Source: Prevotella sp. (GTDB taxonomy: Bacteria; Bacteroidota; Bacteroidia; Bacteroidales; Bacteroidaceae). From it: DNA of 36,170 nucleotides. The DNA is taken from NCBI GenBank assembly GCA_017960525.1, contig JAGCZA010000096.1, positions 1-36,170 on the forward strand, given 5' to 3'. The notes under the pieces are model-generated. The model saw only the letters and a program-made list of their open reading frames with translations. It had not been told where the DNA came from and did no database searches. Made by a program: the position numbers and the translations under genes. Each line of letters begins with the position of its first letter. The first letter of the stretch is position 1. Below are positions 7,374 through 15,916 of this stretch, piece after piece.

Positions 7374-10117
7374 TTAATATGATAAGTGTTTTTGACAATA
7401 TTAAGAGTTTAATGGGCAGATGGATGAGTTTGCAAGGGCAATACACGTGTCTTTGCAGAATTGTAATCATATTTCTCATCTCTCATTTTTCAACTCTCAT
7501 CTATGCGCAAGAAATCAGCTATGCCGGTACACCTATGGAGTGCCAGATAGGCGGTATCACCGTGAAAGGCGTTGAGGACTACGAAGACTTTGTGCTTATC
7601 AACCTCTCAGGACTCAGTGTGGGCCAGAAGATTGAGGTGCCGGGAAGCGAAATCACCGAGGCTGTGAAACGCTATTGGAAGCACGGACTCTTCAGCGATG
7701 TGTCGATAACGGCAGACTCTATCATCGACTCAAAAGTGTATCTGGGCATCCACCTCAAATTACGCCCACGCATCACCGAAATCCGTTACTATGGCGTGAA
7801 GAAGAGTGAGCGGGAAGATTTGGAGAGTAAGCTGGGAATGGCAAAGGGAATGAGCCTGACAAAGAACATCATCGACCGGGCCACTATCCTGGCAAAGAAA
7901 TATTTCGACGACAAAGGCTTCAAGAATGCCGAAATAGACATACGCCAGAGCGACGACGTGACGGGAAAAAACCAGGTGATGCTCGATGTCTACATAGACA
8001 AGAAGGACAAGATGAAGGTAAGGAAAATCATCTTCGAAGGAAACAACCAGTTGAGTGACGCCAAAATCAAGGGACACGTCTTCTCAAAGGGTGCCTTCGG
8101 CAAGATACACGAGGCAGGAACAATGCGCTCCTTCCTGAAGGCCAAGAAATTCACGCAAGAGAGATATGTGGAGGCCAAGCAACAGCTTATAGAGAAATAT
8201 AACGAGCTGGGATTCCGAGATGCCGCCATACTTGAAGACTCCATCTGGAACGCCGACGAAAAGCACGTGAACGTCTATGTCAAGATAGACGAGGGCGACA
8301 AGTACTACCTCAGAAACGTCAGCTGGGTGGGCAATACGGTGGTCAATACCGACTACCTGAACCGCTTGCTGGGAATGGAGAGCGGCGATGTCTACAACCA
8401 AAAGCTGCTTAACAAGCGCTTGCTGCAGGACGAGGACGGCGTGCACGACTACTACTACAACAACGGCTACGTCTTTTCGCAGATTGAACCCACCGAGGTG
8501 AACATCACGGGCGACAGCATCGACTTGGAAGTGCGTATTATGGAAGGGCCGCAGGCACACCTCAGCAACGTGAAAATATTCGGCAACGACCGCATTTATG
8601 AGGAAGTGGTACGTCGTGAACTGCGCACAAAACCCGGCGACCTCTTCTCAAAGGACGCTTTGATGCGCTCCGCACGTGAAATTGCTGCTATGGGCTATTT
8701 CGACGCCGAGACCATCAACCCCGACGTGAAGCCCAACTACGACGACGGAACCGTAGACATCAACTGGATGCTGGAGCAGAAGAGCAACGACCAGCTGGAG
8801 TTGTCGATGGGATGGGGCCAGACGGGTATCATTCTGCGTGCAGGCATCAAGTTCAACAACTTCTCGCTACGCAACCTTTTGGGTAAGAATAAGTTGCATC
8901 GTGGATTTATGCCTTCTGGCGACGGTGAGCAAATTGGCATTAACGCCCAGACCAACGGTCGTTACTACTCATCGTTCTCTACCAACTACAGCACGGGATG
9001 GTTCGGAGGCAAACGCCCCAATGCCCTCAACGTTGGCGCCTACTTCTCGCACCAGAGCGACGTGTCGAGCAACTACTACAACTCGGCCTATATGAACTCG
9101 TTGAGCTATCTCTATTCCGGCTTTGGCACCATGACCAATGGCTATTACAACAACTATGAGAGCTATCTCGACGACGACAAGTATGTGAACCTTTTCGGAC
9201 TCTCCGTAGGGTGGGGCAAGCGCCTGCGCTGGCCCGACGACTATTTCCAGCTCTCGGCCACCCTGGCCTACCAGCGCTATATGCTGAAGGACTGGCAGTA
9301 CTTCCTCATCTCCAACGGCAACTCCAACAACATCAGTCTCTCGCTGGCACTCACGCGCACATCGACAGACAACCCGCTCTTCCCACGTCACGGTTCGGAG
9401 TTCTCGGCTTCTGTGACCCTCACGCCGCCTTGGTCGCTCTTCGACGGCAAGGACTACAAAAACCTGGCCACTCAGAGAACCTATACCGAAGACTACAGCC
9501 GTTGGCAGGATGAGCAGTCGGAGAAATACAAGTGGGTGGAGTACCACAAATGGAAGTTCAAGAGCCGCACCTACACCGCACTCTCCAGCGCCCAGAAGTG
9601 CTTCGTGCTGATGACCAGGATTGAGTTTGGACTGCTGGGTTCCTACAACAAATACAAGCGCTCGCCCTTTGAGACATTCTATGTGGGCGGTGACGGTATG
9701 AGCGGCTACAGCACAAGCTACGCCGAGGAGACCATCGGACTCCGAGGCTACGACAACGGCTCCATTTCCGCCTCGGCCTACTACGAGGGCGGTGAATGGA
9801 CGGGAAGCCGCTACAGCGGCTACGATGCCTACGCCTACGACCGCTTCACCCTGGAGTTGCGCTATCCCTTTATGCTGGGTAACACCACCATCTACGGACT
9901 GGGATTCCTCGAGGGAGGTAACGCCTGGTACAAGACTCGCGACTTCAATCCCTTCAATATGAAGCGTTCTGCCGGTGTGGGTGTGCGCATCTTCCTGCCG
10001 ATGGTCGGATTGATGGGTATCGACTGGGCATACGGCTTTGACAAGGTCTACCAGGGCAGTAGCGGCCTGAAACAGGGTGGCAGCCAGTTCCATTTCGTAC
10101 TCGGACAAGAGTTTTAA
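7370..10117 (+). CDS. bamA: Outer-membrane assembly factor BamA
   Basis: A 915-residue BamA-type protein that inserts beta-barrels into the outer membrane. After a signal peptide ending near LIYAQEISY come repeated POTRA-like modules (about residues 60-440; examples are [20 protein letters not shown] and [20 protein letters not shown]). A barrel follows to the C-terminus, with aromatic-rich strands, [11 protein letters not shown] (like the conserved loop L6 region) and the terminal FHFVLGQEF ending in Phe. The first ATG overlaps the uppS stop; a second ATG three codons later is equally possible. The next three genes encode Skp-like periplasmic chaperones, the usual partners of this machine. 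Length is somewhat above the enterobacterial 810 residues, as is common in Bacteroidota. Confidence 0.93.
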   Translation: MINMISVFDNIKSLMGRWMSLQGQYTCLCRIVIIFLISHFSTLIYAQEISYAGTPMECQIGGITVKGVEDYEDFVLINLSGLSVGQKIEVPGSEITEAVKRYWKHGLFSDVSITADSIIDSKVYLGIHLKLRPRITEIRYYGVKKSEREDLESKLGMAKGMSLTKNIIDRATILAKKYFDDKGFKNAEIDIRQSDDVTGKNQVMLDVYIDKKDKMKVRKIIFEGNNQLSDAKIKGHVFSKGAFGKIHEAGTMRSFLKAKKFTQERYVEAKQQLIEKYNELGFRDAAILEDSIWNADEKHVNVYVKIDEGDKYYLRNVSWVGNTVVNTDYLNRLLGMESGDVYNQKLLNKRLLQDEDGVHDYYYNNGYVFSQIEPTEVNITGDSIDLEVRIMEGPQAHLSNVKIFGNDRIYEEVVRRELRTKPGDLFSKDALMRSAREIAAMGYFDAETINPDVKPNYDDGTVDINWMLEQKSNDQLELSMGWGQTGIILRAGIKFNNFSLRNLLGKNKLHRGFMPSGDGEQIGINAQTNGRYYSSFSTNYSTGWFGGKRPNALNVGAYFSHQSDVSSNYYNSAYMNSLSYLYSGFGTMTNGYYNNYESYLDDDKYVNLFGLSVGWGKRLRWPDDYFQLSATLAYQRYMLKDWQYFLISNGNSNNISLSLALTRTSTDNPLFPRHGSEFSASVTLTPPWSLFDGKDYKNLATQRTYTEDYSRWQDEQSEKYKWVEYHKWKFKSRTYTALSSAQKCFVLMTRIEFGLLGSYNKYKRSPFETFYVGGDGMSGYSTSYAEETIGLRGYDNGSISASAYYEGGEWTGSRYSGYDAYAYDRFTLELRYPFMLGNTTIYGLGFLEGGNAWYKTRDFNPFNMKRSAGVGVRIFLPMVGLMGIDWAYGFDKVYQGSSGLKQGGSQFHFVLGQEF

Positions 10118-10137
10118 GCGGCCTGCGGCCTAGTGAA

Positions 10138-10207
10138 TAGTGATAAGTGAAAAGTGATAAGTGAAAAGTGATAAGTGAATAGTGATAAGTGAAAAGTGAT
10201 AAGTGAA
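10138..10207. repeat. 14-bp tandem repeat between bamA and the first skp-like gene
   Basis: Five units of 14 bp, (A/T)AGTGATAAGTGAA, start at 10138, 10152, 10166, 10180 and 10194 and are identical except for the first base. The period equals that of the 6611-6666 repeat but the sequence differs. The array lies in the 143-bp gap between bamA and the next gene and would be transcribed with the operon. Confidence 0.9.
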
Positions 10208-10260
10208 AATATAGTATAAACCAAATATTTGAAAGTATGAAAACGAAAAAGGAAAGGATA

Positions 10261-10791
10261 ATGAACAAAAGGTGGATGGTGCTTTTGGCATTGTTCGCTA
10301 TTCAATGTTCTCTATTCGTTAGTGGCGCAAGTGCACAGAAGTTCGCGCTGATTGATATGGACTACATCTTCAAGAACATACCTGCCTACGAGCGTGCCAA
10401 CGAGCAGCTGTCGCAGGTGTCGAAGAAGTGGCAGGCTGAGGTCGACGCCCTCACCACCGAGGCGCAGACTATGTACAAGAACTACCAGAATGAATTGGTG
10501 TTCCTCTCGGCTGAGCAGAAAAAGGCCCGCCAGGATGCCATTATGGAGAAAGAGAAGAGTGCTAGCGAGCTGAAGCGCAAGTACTTCGGCCCGGAGGGCG
10601 AGTTGTTCAAGAAGCGCACCGCCCTGATGACGCCCATTCAGGACGAAATCTACAATGCCATCAAGGATGTGTCGGAGCAGCGTGGCTACCAACTTATACT
10701 CGACCGTGCCAGCGACACGGGCATTATTTTTGGCAGTCCCAAAATCGACATCAGCGACGAGGTGCTTCGCAAACTGGGCTACGCCAACTGA
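10261..10791 (+). CDS. OmpH/Skp-family periplasmic chaperone, copy 1
   Basis: A 176-residue exported protein. The signal peptide runs to about GASAQ; then comes KFALIDMDYIF, the short first strand typical of OmpH/Skp, a long charged coiled-coil (about residues 45-125, the tentacle) and a C-terminal beta segment (GYQLILDRASDTGIIFG). Skp-type proteins hold unfolded outer-membrane proteins in the periplasm for BamA. ATG 10261 is preferred to the in-frame ATG at 10237 because AGGAAAGG precedes it closely. First of three consecutive family members; followed by the palindromic element 10798-10931. Confidence 0.88.
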   Translation: MNKRWMVLLALFAIQCSLFVSGASAQKFALIDMDYIFKNIPAYERANEQLSQVSKKWQAEVDALTTEAQTMYKNYQNELVFLSAEQKKARQDAIMEKEKSASELKRKYFGPEGELFKKRTALMTPIQDEIYNAIKDVSEQRGYQLILDRASDTGIIFGSPKIDISDEVLRKLGYAN

Positions 10792-10797
10792 CCCAAG

Positions 10798-10931
10798 CCC
10801 CCTAAGTTAGGGGGTTAGGGGTCTGAACAAGCGCAGATTCCCTGACTCCCTGATTATCAAAACAAAATAAAAACTAATTAAAAATGTCTGATTAACGCTT
10901 GTTCAGACCCCCACCCCCCTAACTTAGGGGG
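10798..10931. repeat. 134-bp MITE-like element with nested 36-bp inverted repeats
   Basis: The left arm (10798-10833) and right arm (10896-10931) are inverted copies that differ only at a 3-bp position (TTA versus the complement of CAC). The outer half of each arm is itself a palindrome, CCCCCTAAGTTAGGGGG on the left and CCCCCTAACTTAGGGGG on the right. The inner half reads GGGGTCTGAACAAGCG. The 62-bp centre is AT-rich and has no ORF. The element fills almost the whole gap between two operon genes and ends 8 nt before the next ATG. No target-site duplication is obvious. Confidence 0.8.
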
Positions 10932-10939
10932 CATAAACA

Positions 10940-11443
10940 ATGAAAAAAATTATCATCTGCGCATTCTGCGCAATCTGCGGTTTCGTTACTGTCTCCGCAC
11001 AGAAATTCGGACATGTGAACTCACAGGAAATCATCCAGGCAATGCCTGAGTTCAACACAGCCAAGGCTGAAATAGAGAAACTCACCCAGCAGTATGAGGC
11101 CGACCTCAAACAGATGCAGGAGGAGCTTCAGAAGAAGGCCGAGGCATTTGAGAAGGAAGAGGCCACCCTGCCCGAGAACATCAAGCAGCGCCGCAACCAG
11201 GAACTGCAGGACCTCTACCAGCGCATCCAGCAGACCTACCAGGACAACCAGCAGGCTCTGGCAAAGGCCCAGCAGGACAAGATGGCCGCCATCACCACCA
11301 AAGTGGTTGATGCCATCAAGGTCGTCGGCCAGGAAGGCGGCTATGTTTACATTATGGAGACCGGAGCCGGCATCCCCTACATCAGCACAACGCTCTCTAC
11401 CGATGTTACCGCCCAGGTGAAAGCCAAACTCAACCTCAAGTAA
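10940..11443 (+). CDS. OmpH/Skp-family periplasmic chaperone, copy 2
   Basis: A 167-residue exported protein: signal peptide to about VTVSAQ, then KFGHVNSQEIIQAMPEF, a Gln/Glu/Lys-rich coiled-coil (about residues 35-120) and the C-terminal segment GGYVYIMETGAGIPYIS. This is the most canonical Skp/OmpH of the three. No Shine-Dalgarno sequence is visible: the end of the palindromic element (GGGGGCATAAACA) directly precedes the ATG. The following skp-like gene starts 6 nt after its stop, so the two are probably co-translated. Confidence 0.9.
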   Translation: MKKIIICAFCAICGFVTVSAQKFGHVNSQEIIQAMPEFNTAKAEIEKLTQQYEADLKQMQEELQKKAEAFEKEEATLPENIKQRRNQELQDLYQRIQQTYQDNQQALAKAQQDKMAAITTKVVDAIKVVGQEGGYVYIMETGAGIPYISTTLSTDVTAQVKAKLNLK

Positions 11444-11449
11444 GCCGTT

Positions 11450-12016
11450 ATGAAGCATCTGATTCTACTCTTCACCCTGCTCCTCACCCTGCCGATGACG
11501 GCGCAGGAGACGCAAGACCCCGCTGTGCTGCTGCACCACCAGCCCACGGTGTGCATTGGCTACGTGAGTTACGACTCGGCGTTGGCCGCTATGCCGCAGC
11601 AGGCCATCGTTCAGCAGCAGGTGCAGCAGCTCCGCGAGGCATACGACAGGGAGCTGCAGCGCACAGAGAAGGAGTTCAACCAGAAGTATGAGGCCTTCCT
11701 CGATGGAATGAAAGACTTCCCCCGCACCATTTTGCTCAAGCGCCAGAACGAACTGCAGCAGCTGTTGCAGCAGAATCTGGAGTTCAAGCGCAAAGGCCGT
11801 GCTGACCTGCGCAAGGCCGAGCAGGAGGCGATGGAGCCGCTGCGACAGCAGCTGAAGGCCGTCATCGCCAAGGTGGCCAAGAAGTATGCCCTCACGCTGG
11901 TGGTGAACACCGACTCCAACGCCTGCCCCTTCATCGATACCGACCTGAGTGTCGACATTAACAAGGAGGTCGTGGAGTTGCTCAATGCCGAATCTGCCGA
12001 GGACGGAAAGCAATAA
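11450..12016 (+). CDS. OmpH/Skp-family periplasmic chaperone, copy 3
   Basis: A 188-residue exported protein with a short signal peptide (MKHLILLFTLLLTLPMTAQ) and a mature part starting near VCIGYVSYDSALAAMP. A Gln-rich coiled-coil follows (about residues 60-140), then the C-terminal strand segment YALTLVVNTDSNACPFIDTD. It is more diverged than copies 1 and 2 and carries an insertion after the signal peptide, but keeps the OmpH layout. It follows copy 2 by 6 nt and precedes murI by 28 nt. Whether it is a true chaperone or a specialised relative cannot be told. Confidence 0.8.
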   Translation: MKHLILLFTLLLTLPMTAQETQDPAVLLHHQPTVCIGYVSYDSALAAMPQQAIVQQQVQQLREAYDRELQRTEKEFNQKYEAFLDGMKDFPRTILLKRQNELQQLLQQNLEFKRKGRADLRKAEQEAMEPLRQQLKAVIAKVAKKYALTLVVNTDSNACPFIDTDLSVDINKEVVELLNAESAEDGKQ

Positions 12017-12044
12017 GCGTGTGGATCAACTACAGTTGCAATCC

Positions 12045-12863
12045 ATGTCTCCCATCGGAATTTTCGATAGTGGCTATGGCGGGCTGACCATTCTGCACGG
12101 CATCCGCCAGCTGCTGCCTGACTATGACTATCTCTATCTGGGCGACAACGCCCGCGCACCATACGGACCACGTTCTTTCGACGTGGTCTATGAGTTTACG
12201 CGCCAGGCCGTCACCAAGCTTTTCGACTTGGGATGCCCTCTTGTTATCCTGGGCTGCAACACCGCTTCGGCCAAGGCGTTGCGCACCATTCAGGAGAACG
12301 ATTTGCCGCGCTTGGACCCTTCACGCCGCGTTTTAGGCATTATCAGGCCGACGGCAGAAGTCATCGGCAGTCTCACCAAGACGCGCCATGTGGGCGTGCT
12401 CGCTACGGAGGGAACCATCAAGAGCGAGAGTTACAATTTGGAAATCAGGAAACTGCACCCAGATGTCCAGGTGACGGGTGTGGCCTGCCCTTTCTGGGTG
12501 CCGCTGGTGGAGTACGACGAGGCCGACTCGCCCGGTGCCGACTATTTCGTGAAGAAGAACTTGGATCAGCTGATGCGCCGCGACCCGCTCATCGACGCTG
12601 TCATCTTGGGTTGCACGCACTATCCGCTGCTGATGCCCAAAATCCTGAAATACATTCACCCTGGAGTACGCATTGTACCCCAGGGTGAATATGTGGCGCA
12701 GTCGCTGAAAAACTATTTGGAGCGACATCCCGATATGGAGGCCCGTTGTTCTAAAGGCGGAACAGCCCGATTCCTCACTACTGAAAACGCCGACCGCTTC
12801 GGCCAGCAGGCACAGGTGTTCCTGCGCGAACCAGTCTGTGCCGACACCATTACGCTGGCATAG
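12045..12863 (+). CDS. murI: Glutamate racemase
   Basis: A 272-residue enzyme converting L- to D-glutamate for peptidoglycan in the cytoplasm. The start region is MSPIGIFDSGYGGLTIL, with the substrate-binding DSGYGG. The two catalytic cysteines lie in LGCNTASAKAL and LGCTHYPLL, both intact. The frame is open upstream to 11949 inside the third skp-like gene, but the family N-terminus begins at ATG 12045. It ends the envelope run and converges on manC with a 2-bp gap, too small for a terminator between them. Confidence 0.95.
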   Translation: MSPIGIFDSGYGGLTILHGIRQLLPDYDYLYLGDNARAPYGPRSFDVVYEFTRQAVTKLFDLGCPLVILGCNTASAKALRTIQENDLPRLDPSRRVLGIIRPTAEVIGSLTKTRHVGVLATEGTIKSESYNLEIRKLHPDVQVTGVACPFWVPLVEYDEADSPGADYFVKKNLDQLMRRDPLIDAVILGCTHYPLLMPKILKYIHPGVRIVPQGEYVAQSLKNYLERHPDMEARCSKGGTARFLTTENADRFGQQAQVFLREPVCADTITLA

Positions 12864-12865
12864 GC

Positions 12866-13957
12866 TCAGATGTAGGCCGAGCCGTAGCGGATGCCCACTT
12901 CGTTCACATATTTGCGTATGAGTGCCGACGAGTCGCTCTTCTTGCAGATGAGCAGCACGTCGCCCTGTTCGGCCACGATATAGCCGTCCAGGCCGTTGAT
13001 GACCCCCACGTGGCCTCGCGGCAGCTTGATGATGTTGTCGCTGCACTCCTCCAGAATCACCTCCGAGTCGATTACCACGTTGTCGCCCTCGCCTTTCTGC
13101 ATACACTCGTAGATGGCGTGCCAGGTGCCTAAGTCGGCCCAGCCGAAGTTGCAGCACATCACGTACACATTGTCCGACAATTCCAGTGCGGCCTTGTCCA
13201 TCGACAGGTTTGGATAGGCCGAGTAATACTGGTTGACAAACGCCAGTTCCTCTTCCTCCGAATGGATGTTGATGAGTTGGGCCATGCGGTGGGGCAGGTC
13301 CTGGATGACCGTTAGGAAGAACTGGCGCAGAAAGTTCAGGTTGGCCAGAAACATCCCCGTGTTCCACAGAAACTCGCCGCTCTCCATAAACAGCTGTGCG
13401 AACTGCCGCTCAGGTTTCTCCGTAAACGACTGTACCTTGCTGATGCCGGCATAGAGCGAAGGCTCGCCCATCTGGATGTAGCCGTAGCCCGGTTCCGGTC
13501 GGGTGGGGCGGATGCCCATCGTCAGTATGATGTCGGTCTTGGCCACAAAGTCGAGACCTTCCTCCACGCAGCGGCGGAAAGCAGCATCGTCGACAATAAG
13601 CTGGTCAGAAGGCACCACCAGCACACTGGCGTCGCTGCACTCGCGGTGGATGCGCACGCCAGCCCACGCCACGGCAGGGGCTGTGTTGCGGTTCACGGGC
13701 TCGCAGAGCACGTGGCGCTCGTCAATGTCGGGAAGCTGTGCGTGAACCAGCGGTTCAAACTCCTTACACGTACATATATATATATGGTCATTGGGGATGA
13801 TGCCCGAAATTCGGTCGAAAGTGGACTGAAGCTGTGTGCGGCCTGTGCCGAAGAAATCAACAAACTGTTTGGGGTGCTCTTGGCGGCTGGAGGGCCATAG
13901 GCGCTTGCCGCGTCCGCCAGCCAGAATAATGCAATAATTATTGTTCAAGTTGGACAT
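12866..13957 (-). CDS. manC: Mannose-1-phosphate guanylyltransferase
   Basis: A 363-residue nucleotidyltransferase making GDP-mannose from mannose-1-phosphate and GTP, feeding surface polysaccharide and glycoprotein synthesis. Motifs in order: LAGGRGKRLWPSSR (about residues 12-25, the GTP-binding pyrophosphorylase signature), EPVNRNTAPAVAWAG, VVPSDQLI, PEPGYGYIQ, FTEKPE and WNTGMF. Length fits the single-domain form lacking the C-terminal isomerase domain. It is transcribed convergently to murI from its own promoter. The name manC follows the enzymatic activity; no polysaccharide gene cluster surrounds it here. Confidence 0.92.
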   Translation of the reverse strand: MSNLNNNYCIILAGGRGKRLWPSSRQEHPKQFVDFFGTGRTQLQSTFDRISGIIPNDHIYICTCKEFEPLVHAQLPDIDERHVLCEPVNRNTAPAVAWAGVRIHRECSDASVLVVPSDQLIVDDAAFRRCVEEGLDFVAKTDIILTMGIRPTRPEPGYGYIQMGEPSLYAGISKVQSFTEKPERQFAQLFMESGEFLWNTGMFLANLNFLRQFFLTVIQDLPHRMAQLINIHSEEEELAFVNQYYSAYPNLSMDKAALELSDNVYVMCCNFGWADLGTWHAIYECMQKGEGDNVVIDSEVILEECSDNIIKLPRGHVGVINGLDGYIVAEQGDVLLICKKSDSSALIRKYVNEVGIRYGSAYI

Positions 13958-13986
13958 AAATTAGACTTTTGGTTAAAAAGACGGGG

Positions 13987-14018
13987 CTAAATTACGCAAA
14001 ACATTTCAAATAGACAAA
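13987..14018 (-). promoter_or_regulatory. Promoter of manC
   Basis: On the minus strand TTTG (14015-14018), a 20-bp spacer and TAATTTAG (13987-13994) match the consensus except for one base of the -7 box. The leader to the ATG at 13957 is about 25 nt. Confidence 0.55.
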
Positions 14019-14044
14019 GTTTTTTTATATTTTTAGCAGAAACT

Positions 14045-14076
14045 CTTGCATATTTCATTTTTTATTCGTAACTTTG
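14045..14076 (+). promoter_or_regulatory. Promoter of tRNA-Leu
   Basis: TAACTTTG (14069-14076) matches the -7 consensus 15 bp before the mature tRNA 5' end. CTTG, one base from TTTG, lies 20 bp upstream at 14045-14048. Confidence 0.6.
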
Positions 14077-14091
14077 CACCCGCTTTCAGAG

Positions 14092-14173
14092 GCCCAGATG
14101 GCGGAATCGGTAGACGCGCTGGTCTCAAACACCAGTGGGGAAACCCGTGCCGGTTCGACCCCGGCTCTGGGTA
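14092..14173 (+). tRNA. tRNA-Leu (anticodon CAA)
   Basis: A class II tRNA of 82 nt. The acceptor arms are GCCCAGA and TCTGGGT (first pair G-U) with discriminator A. The anticodon stem CTGGT/ACCAG closes the loop CTCAAAC, giving anticodon CAA for UUG codons. A long variable arm is present (GGG-AAA-CCC), and the T arm is GCCGG-TTCGACC-CCGGC. The 3' CCA is not encoded. It has its own promoter and is followed by an 11-13-bp hairpin. Confidence 0.93.
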
Positions 14174-14208
14174 CGCTGAAGCAGATAGAACGTAAGGGGT
14201 AAAATGGC

Positions 14209-14239
14209 AGGGGCTGTAGGGACATACCTTACAGCCCTT
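14209..14239 (+). terminator. Hairpin after tRNA-Leu
   Basis: GGGCTGTAGGG (14211-14221) pairs with CCTTACAGCCC (14227-14237) around the loop ACATA, with one G-U pair. Two more pairs (A-T, G-U) can extend the stem. It ends 36 bp after the tRNA. No long T-run follows, so it may be a terminator or a processing signal. Confidence 0.45.
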
Positions 14240-14268
14240 GAACTTTGCCTCTCCGCAGACCCGAAAAG

Positions 14269-14328
14269 TTTGGTTCGTCCAAACTGTCACTTTGGTTCGT
14301 CCAAACCAGCAGTTTGGTTCGTCCAATT
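14269..14328. repeat. 22-bp-period tandem array, copy 2 (three units)
   Basis: Units start at 14269, 14291 and 14313, exactly 22 bp apart, with the same invariant TTTGGTTCGTCC as at 2809-2890, followed by AAAC, AAAC and AATT. The 6-bp spacers are TGTCAC and CAGCAG, unrelated to those of copy 1. The strand orientation is the same as in copy 1. It lies between the hairpin after tRNA-Leu and the palindrome before murF. Confidence 0.9.
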
Positions 14329-14379
14329 TCTGACCCGCCAAAAACAGGCATTATATTCAAGTTCCGTATGATAGGAGTG

Positions 14380-14509
14380 ATAAGGAGTGAAAGGGGAGTG
14401 AGCCGACTGCCGTCGACGGGAGTGAAAGTGACAATAGTTCATGCGCTTGAACTATCGTCCCCTTCACTCCACCATCATTTCCCCTTCATTTCCCTTTCAC
14501 TCACCTTAT
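14380..14509. repeat. 130-bp imperfect palindrome upstream of murF
   Basis: The inner arms 14419-14441 and 14448-14470 are inverted copies with 20 of 23 positions paired around the 6-nt loop TGCGCT. The outer arms also match: ATAAGGAGTGAAAGGG at 14380-14395 against CCCTTTCACTCACCTTAT at 14492-14509, with a 2-bp bulge. The motif GGAGTGA recurs several times, and CGTCGACG (14411-14418) is a small palindrome of its own. The element ends 10 bp before the murF ATG. With copy 2 of the 22-bp array it accounts for most of the 346-bp gene-free stretch 14174-14519; no TAnnTTTG promoter was seen there. Confidence 0.7.
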
Positions 14510-14519
14510 AATAATAGTT

Positions 14520-15890
14520 ATGGACATCAATAAACTTTACCACATCTACCGCCAGCACAACGGAATCACTACCGACAGCCGCGACTGCCCCGAGGGAAGC
14601 ATCTTCCTGGCACTCAAGGGTGACTCTTTCGACGGCAACAAATTTGCCGCGCAGGCCCTGCAGAAAGGATGCTCACTTGCCATCGTCGACGAGCCGCAGG
14701 TCGTACCCCATCCCATGTCCCCGGACTTCAGGCAATATATCCTGGTGGAAGACTGCCTCCAGACACTCAAAGATATCGCCCGTGAGCACAGGCGGCAGTT
14801 CGACATACCCGTCATCGCCATTACCGGCACCAACGGCAAAACCACTACCAAGGAGCTGGTCAGGGCCGTGCTCAGTGAGAAATACAGCGTGCTGGCCACA
14901 GAGGGAAACCTGAACAACGACATCGGCGTGCCAAAGACGCTCTTACGCCTCAACAGCTCACACCAGATAGCCATCATCGAGATGGGGGCAAGCCATCCGG
15001 GCGACATCAAGACCCTCGCAGAAACCGCCGAGCCCACTTGTGGCATCATCACCAACGTGGGGCGCGCCCATTTGCAGGGCTTCGGCTCCTTCGAGGGCGT
15101 CGTCAAGACCAAAGGCGAACTCTACGACTACCTTGCCACCAGGGAGGACGGACTCATCTTCCTCAACGCCGATAACGACACCCTTGTCGATATGGTTCCC
15201 GACTCGCTTTGGGTCACACCTTACTCCACCGACCCAGACAAGCAGTATGAGTGCATTTCCGGCGAAATAATCTGCGACGACAACGGCCAGCCTTCGCCTT
15301 TCCTGCGGATGCGCTGGCGGAAACCCTTGATGGAGTTGGAAGACACGGGGGCGTCGCAGAAATGGCACAAGGTGCAGACGCAACTCATCGGCGACTACAA
15401 CATCGACAACCTACTGGCAGCCATCGCCGTAGGCATCAACTTCAGCGTAGACAGGAAGCAGATTTGTCACGCGCTGGAGAACTATGCGCCAACAAACAGT
15501 CGGTCGCAACTGATGAATACGGATGGCAACCGCCTCATCGTCGATGCCTACAACGCCAACCCTTCGAGTATGATGGCGGCATTGCAGAACTTCGCACGGC
15601 TGACAACCCTTGAAGGGGAAACGAAAATGGCCATCTTGGGAGACATGCGCGAACTGGGCGACGACAGCAGGGACGAGCATCAGAAAATAGTTGATTTGCT
15701 CCTTGCCACCGGCTTGGAAGACGTGTGGCTGGTGGGTTCGGAGTTTGCCGCCACCAACACCAGTTTCAGGAAATTCCAGTCCGTGGAAGAGGTGAAAGAA
15801 ACACTACAAAAGCAGAAGCCAACACGTAAACTCATCCTCCTAAAGGGGTCAAATGCTACAAAATTGTATCAACTTCCTTCAATGCTGTAG
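14520..15890 (+). CDS. murF: UDP-N-acetylmuramoyl-tripeptide--D-alanyl-D-alanine ligase
   Basis: A 456-residue Mur ligase adding D-Ala-D-Ala to the UDP-MurNAc-tripeptide with ATP, the last cytoplasmic step of the pentapeptide precursor. The N-terminal UDP-binding part has ITTDSRDCPEGSIFLALKG. The ATP P-loop is AITGTNGKTTTKEL (about residues 99-112), followed by EGNLNNDIGVPKTLL, the MurF-typical IEMGASHPGDI and TNVGRAHLQGFGS. The C-terminal domain has VDAYNANPSSM and LGDMRELGDDS. Length is normal. It is preceded by two repeat elements and no recognisable promoter, so it may depend on transcription from further upstream. Confidence 0.95.
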   Translation: MDINKLYHIYRQHNGITTDSRDCPEGSIFLALKGDSFDGNKFAAQALQKGCSLAIVDEPQVVPHPMSPDFRQYILVEDCLQTLKDIAREHRRQFDIPVIAITGTNGKTTTKELVRAVLSEKYSVLATEGNLNNDIGVPKTLLRLNSSHQIAIIEMGASHPGDIKTLAETAEPTCGIITNVGRAHLQGFGSFEGVVKTKGELYDYLATREDGLIFLNADNDTLVDMVPDSLWVTPYSTDPDKQYECISGEIICDDNGQPSPFLRMRWRKPLMELEDTGASQKWHKVQTQLIGDYNIDNLLAAIAVGINFSVDRKQICHALENYAPTNSRSQLMNTDGNRLIVDAYNANPSSMMAALQNFARLTTLEGETKMAILGDMRELGDDSRDEHQKIVDLLLATGLEDVWLVGSEFAATNTSFRKFQSVEEVKETLQKQKPTRKLILLKGSNATKLYQLPSML

Positions 15891-15916
15891 ATTTGGCAAA
15901 AAAAAATGCAAAAAAA

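Noticed and set aside
8969-10108. Long minus-strand frame of 379 codons
   Set aside because: It is the mirror of the bamA barrel region, His/Val/Gly-rich with no family motif; bamA is certain on the plus strand.
12333-13367. Minus-strand frame of 344 codons across murI and manC
   Set aside because: Both genes are well supported in other frames; this frame spans their convergent ends and shows no domain.
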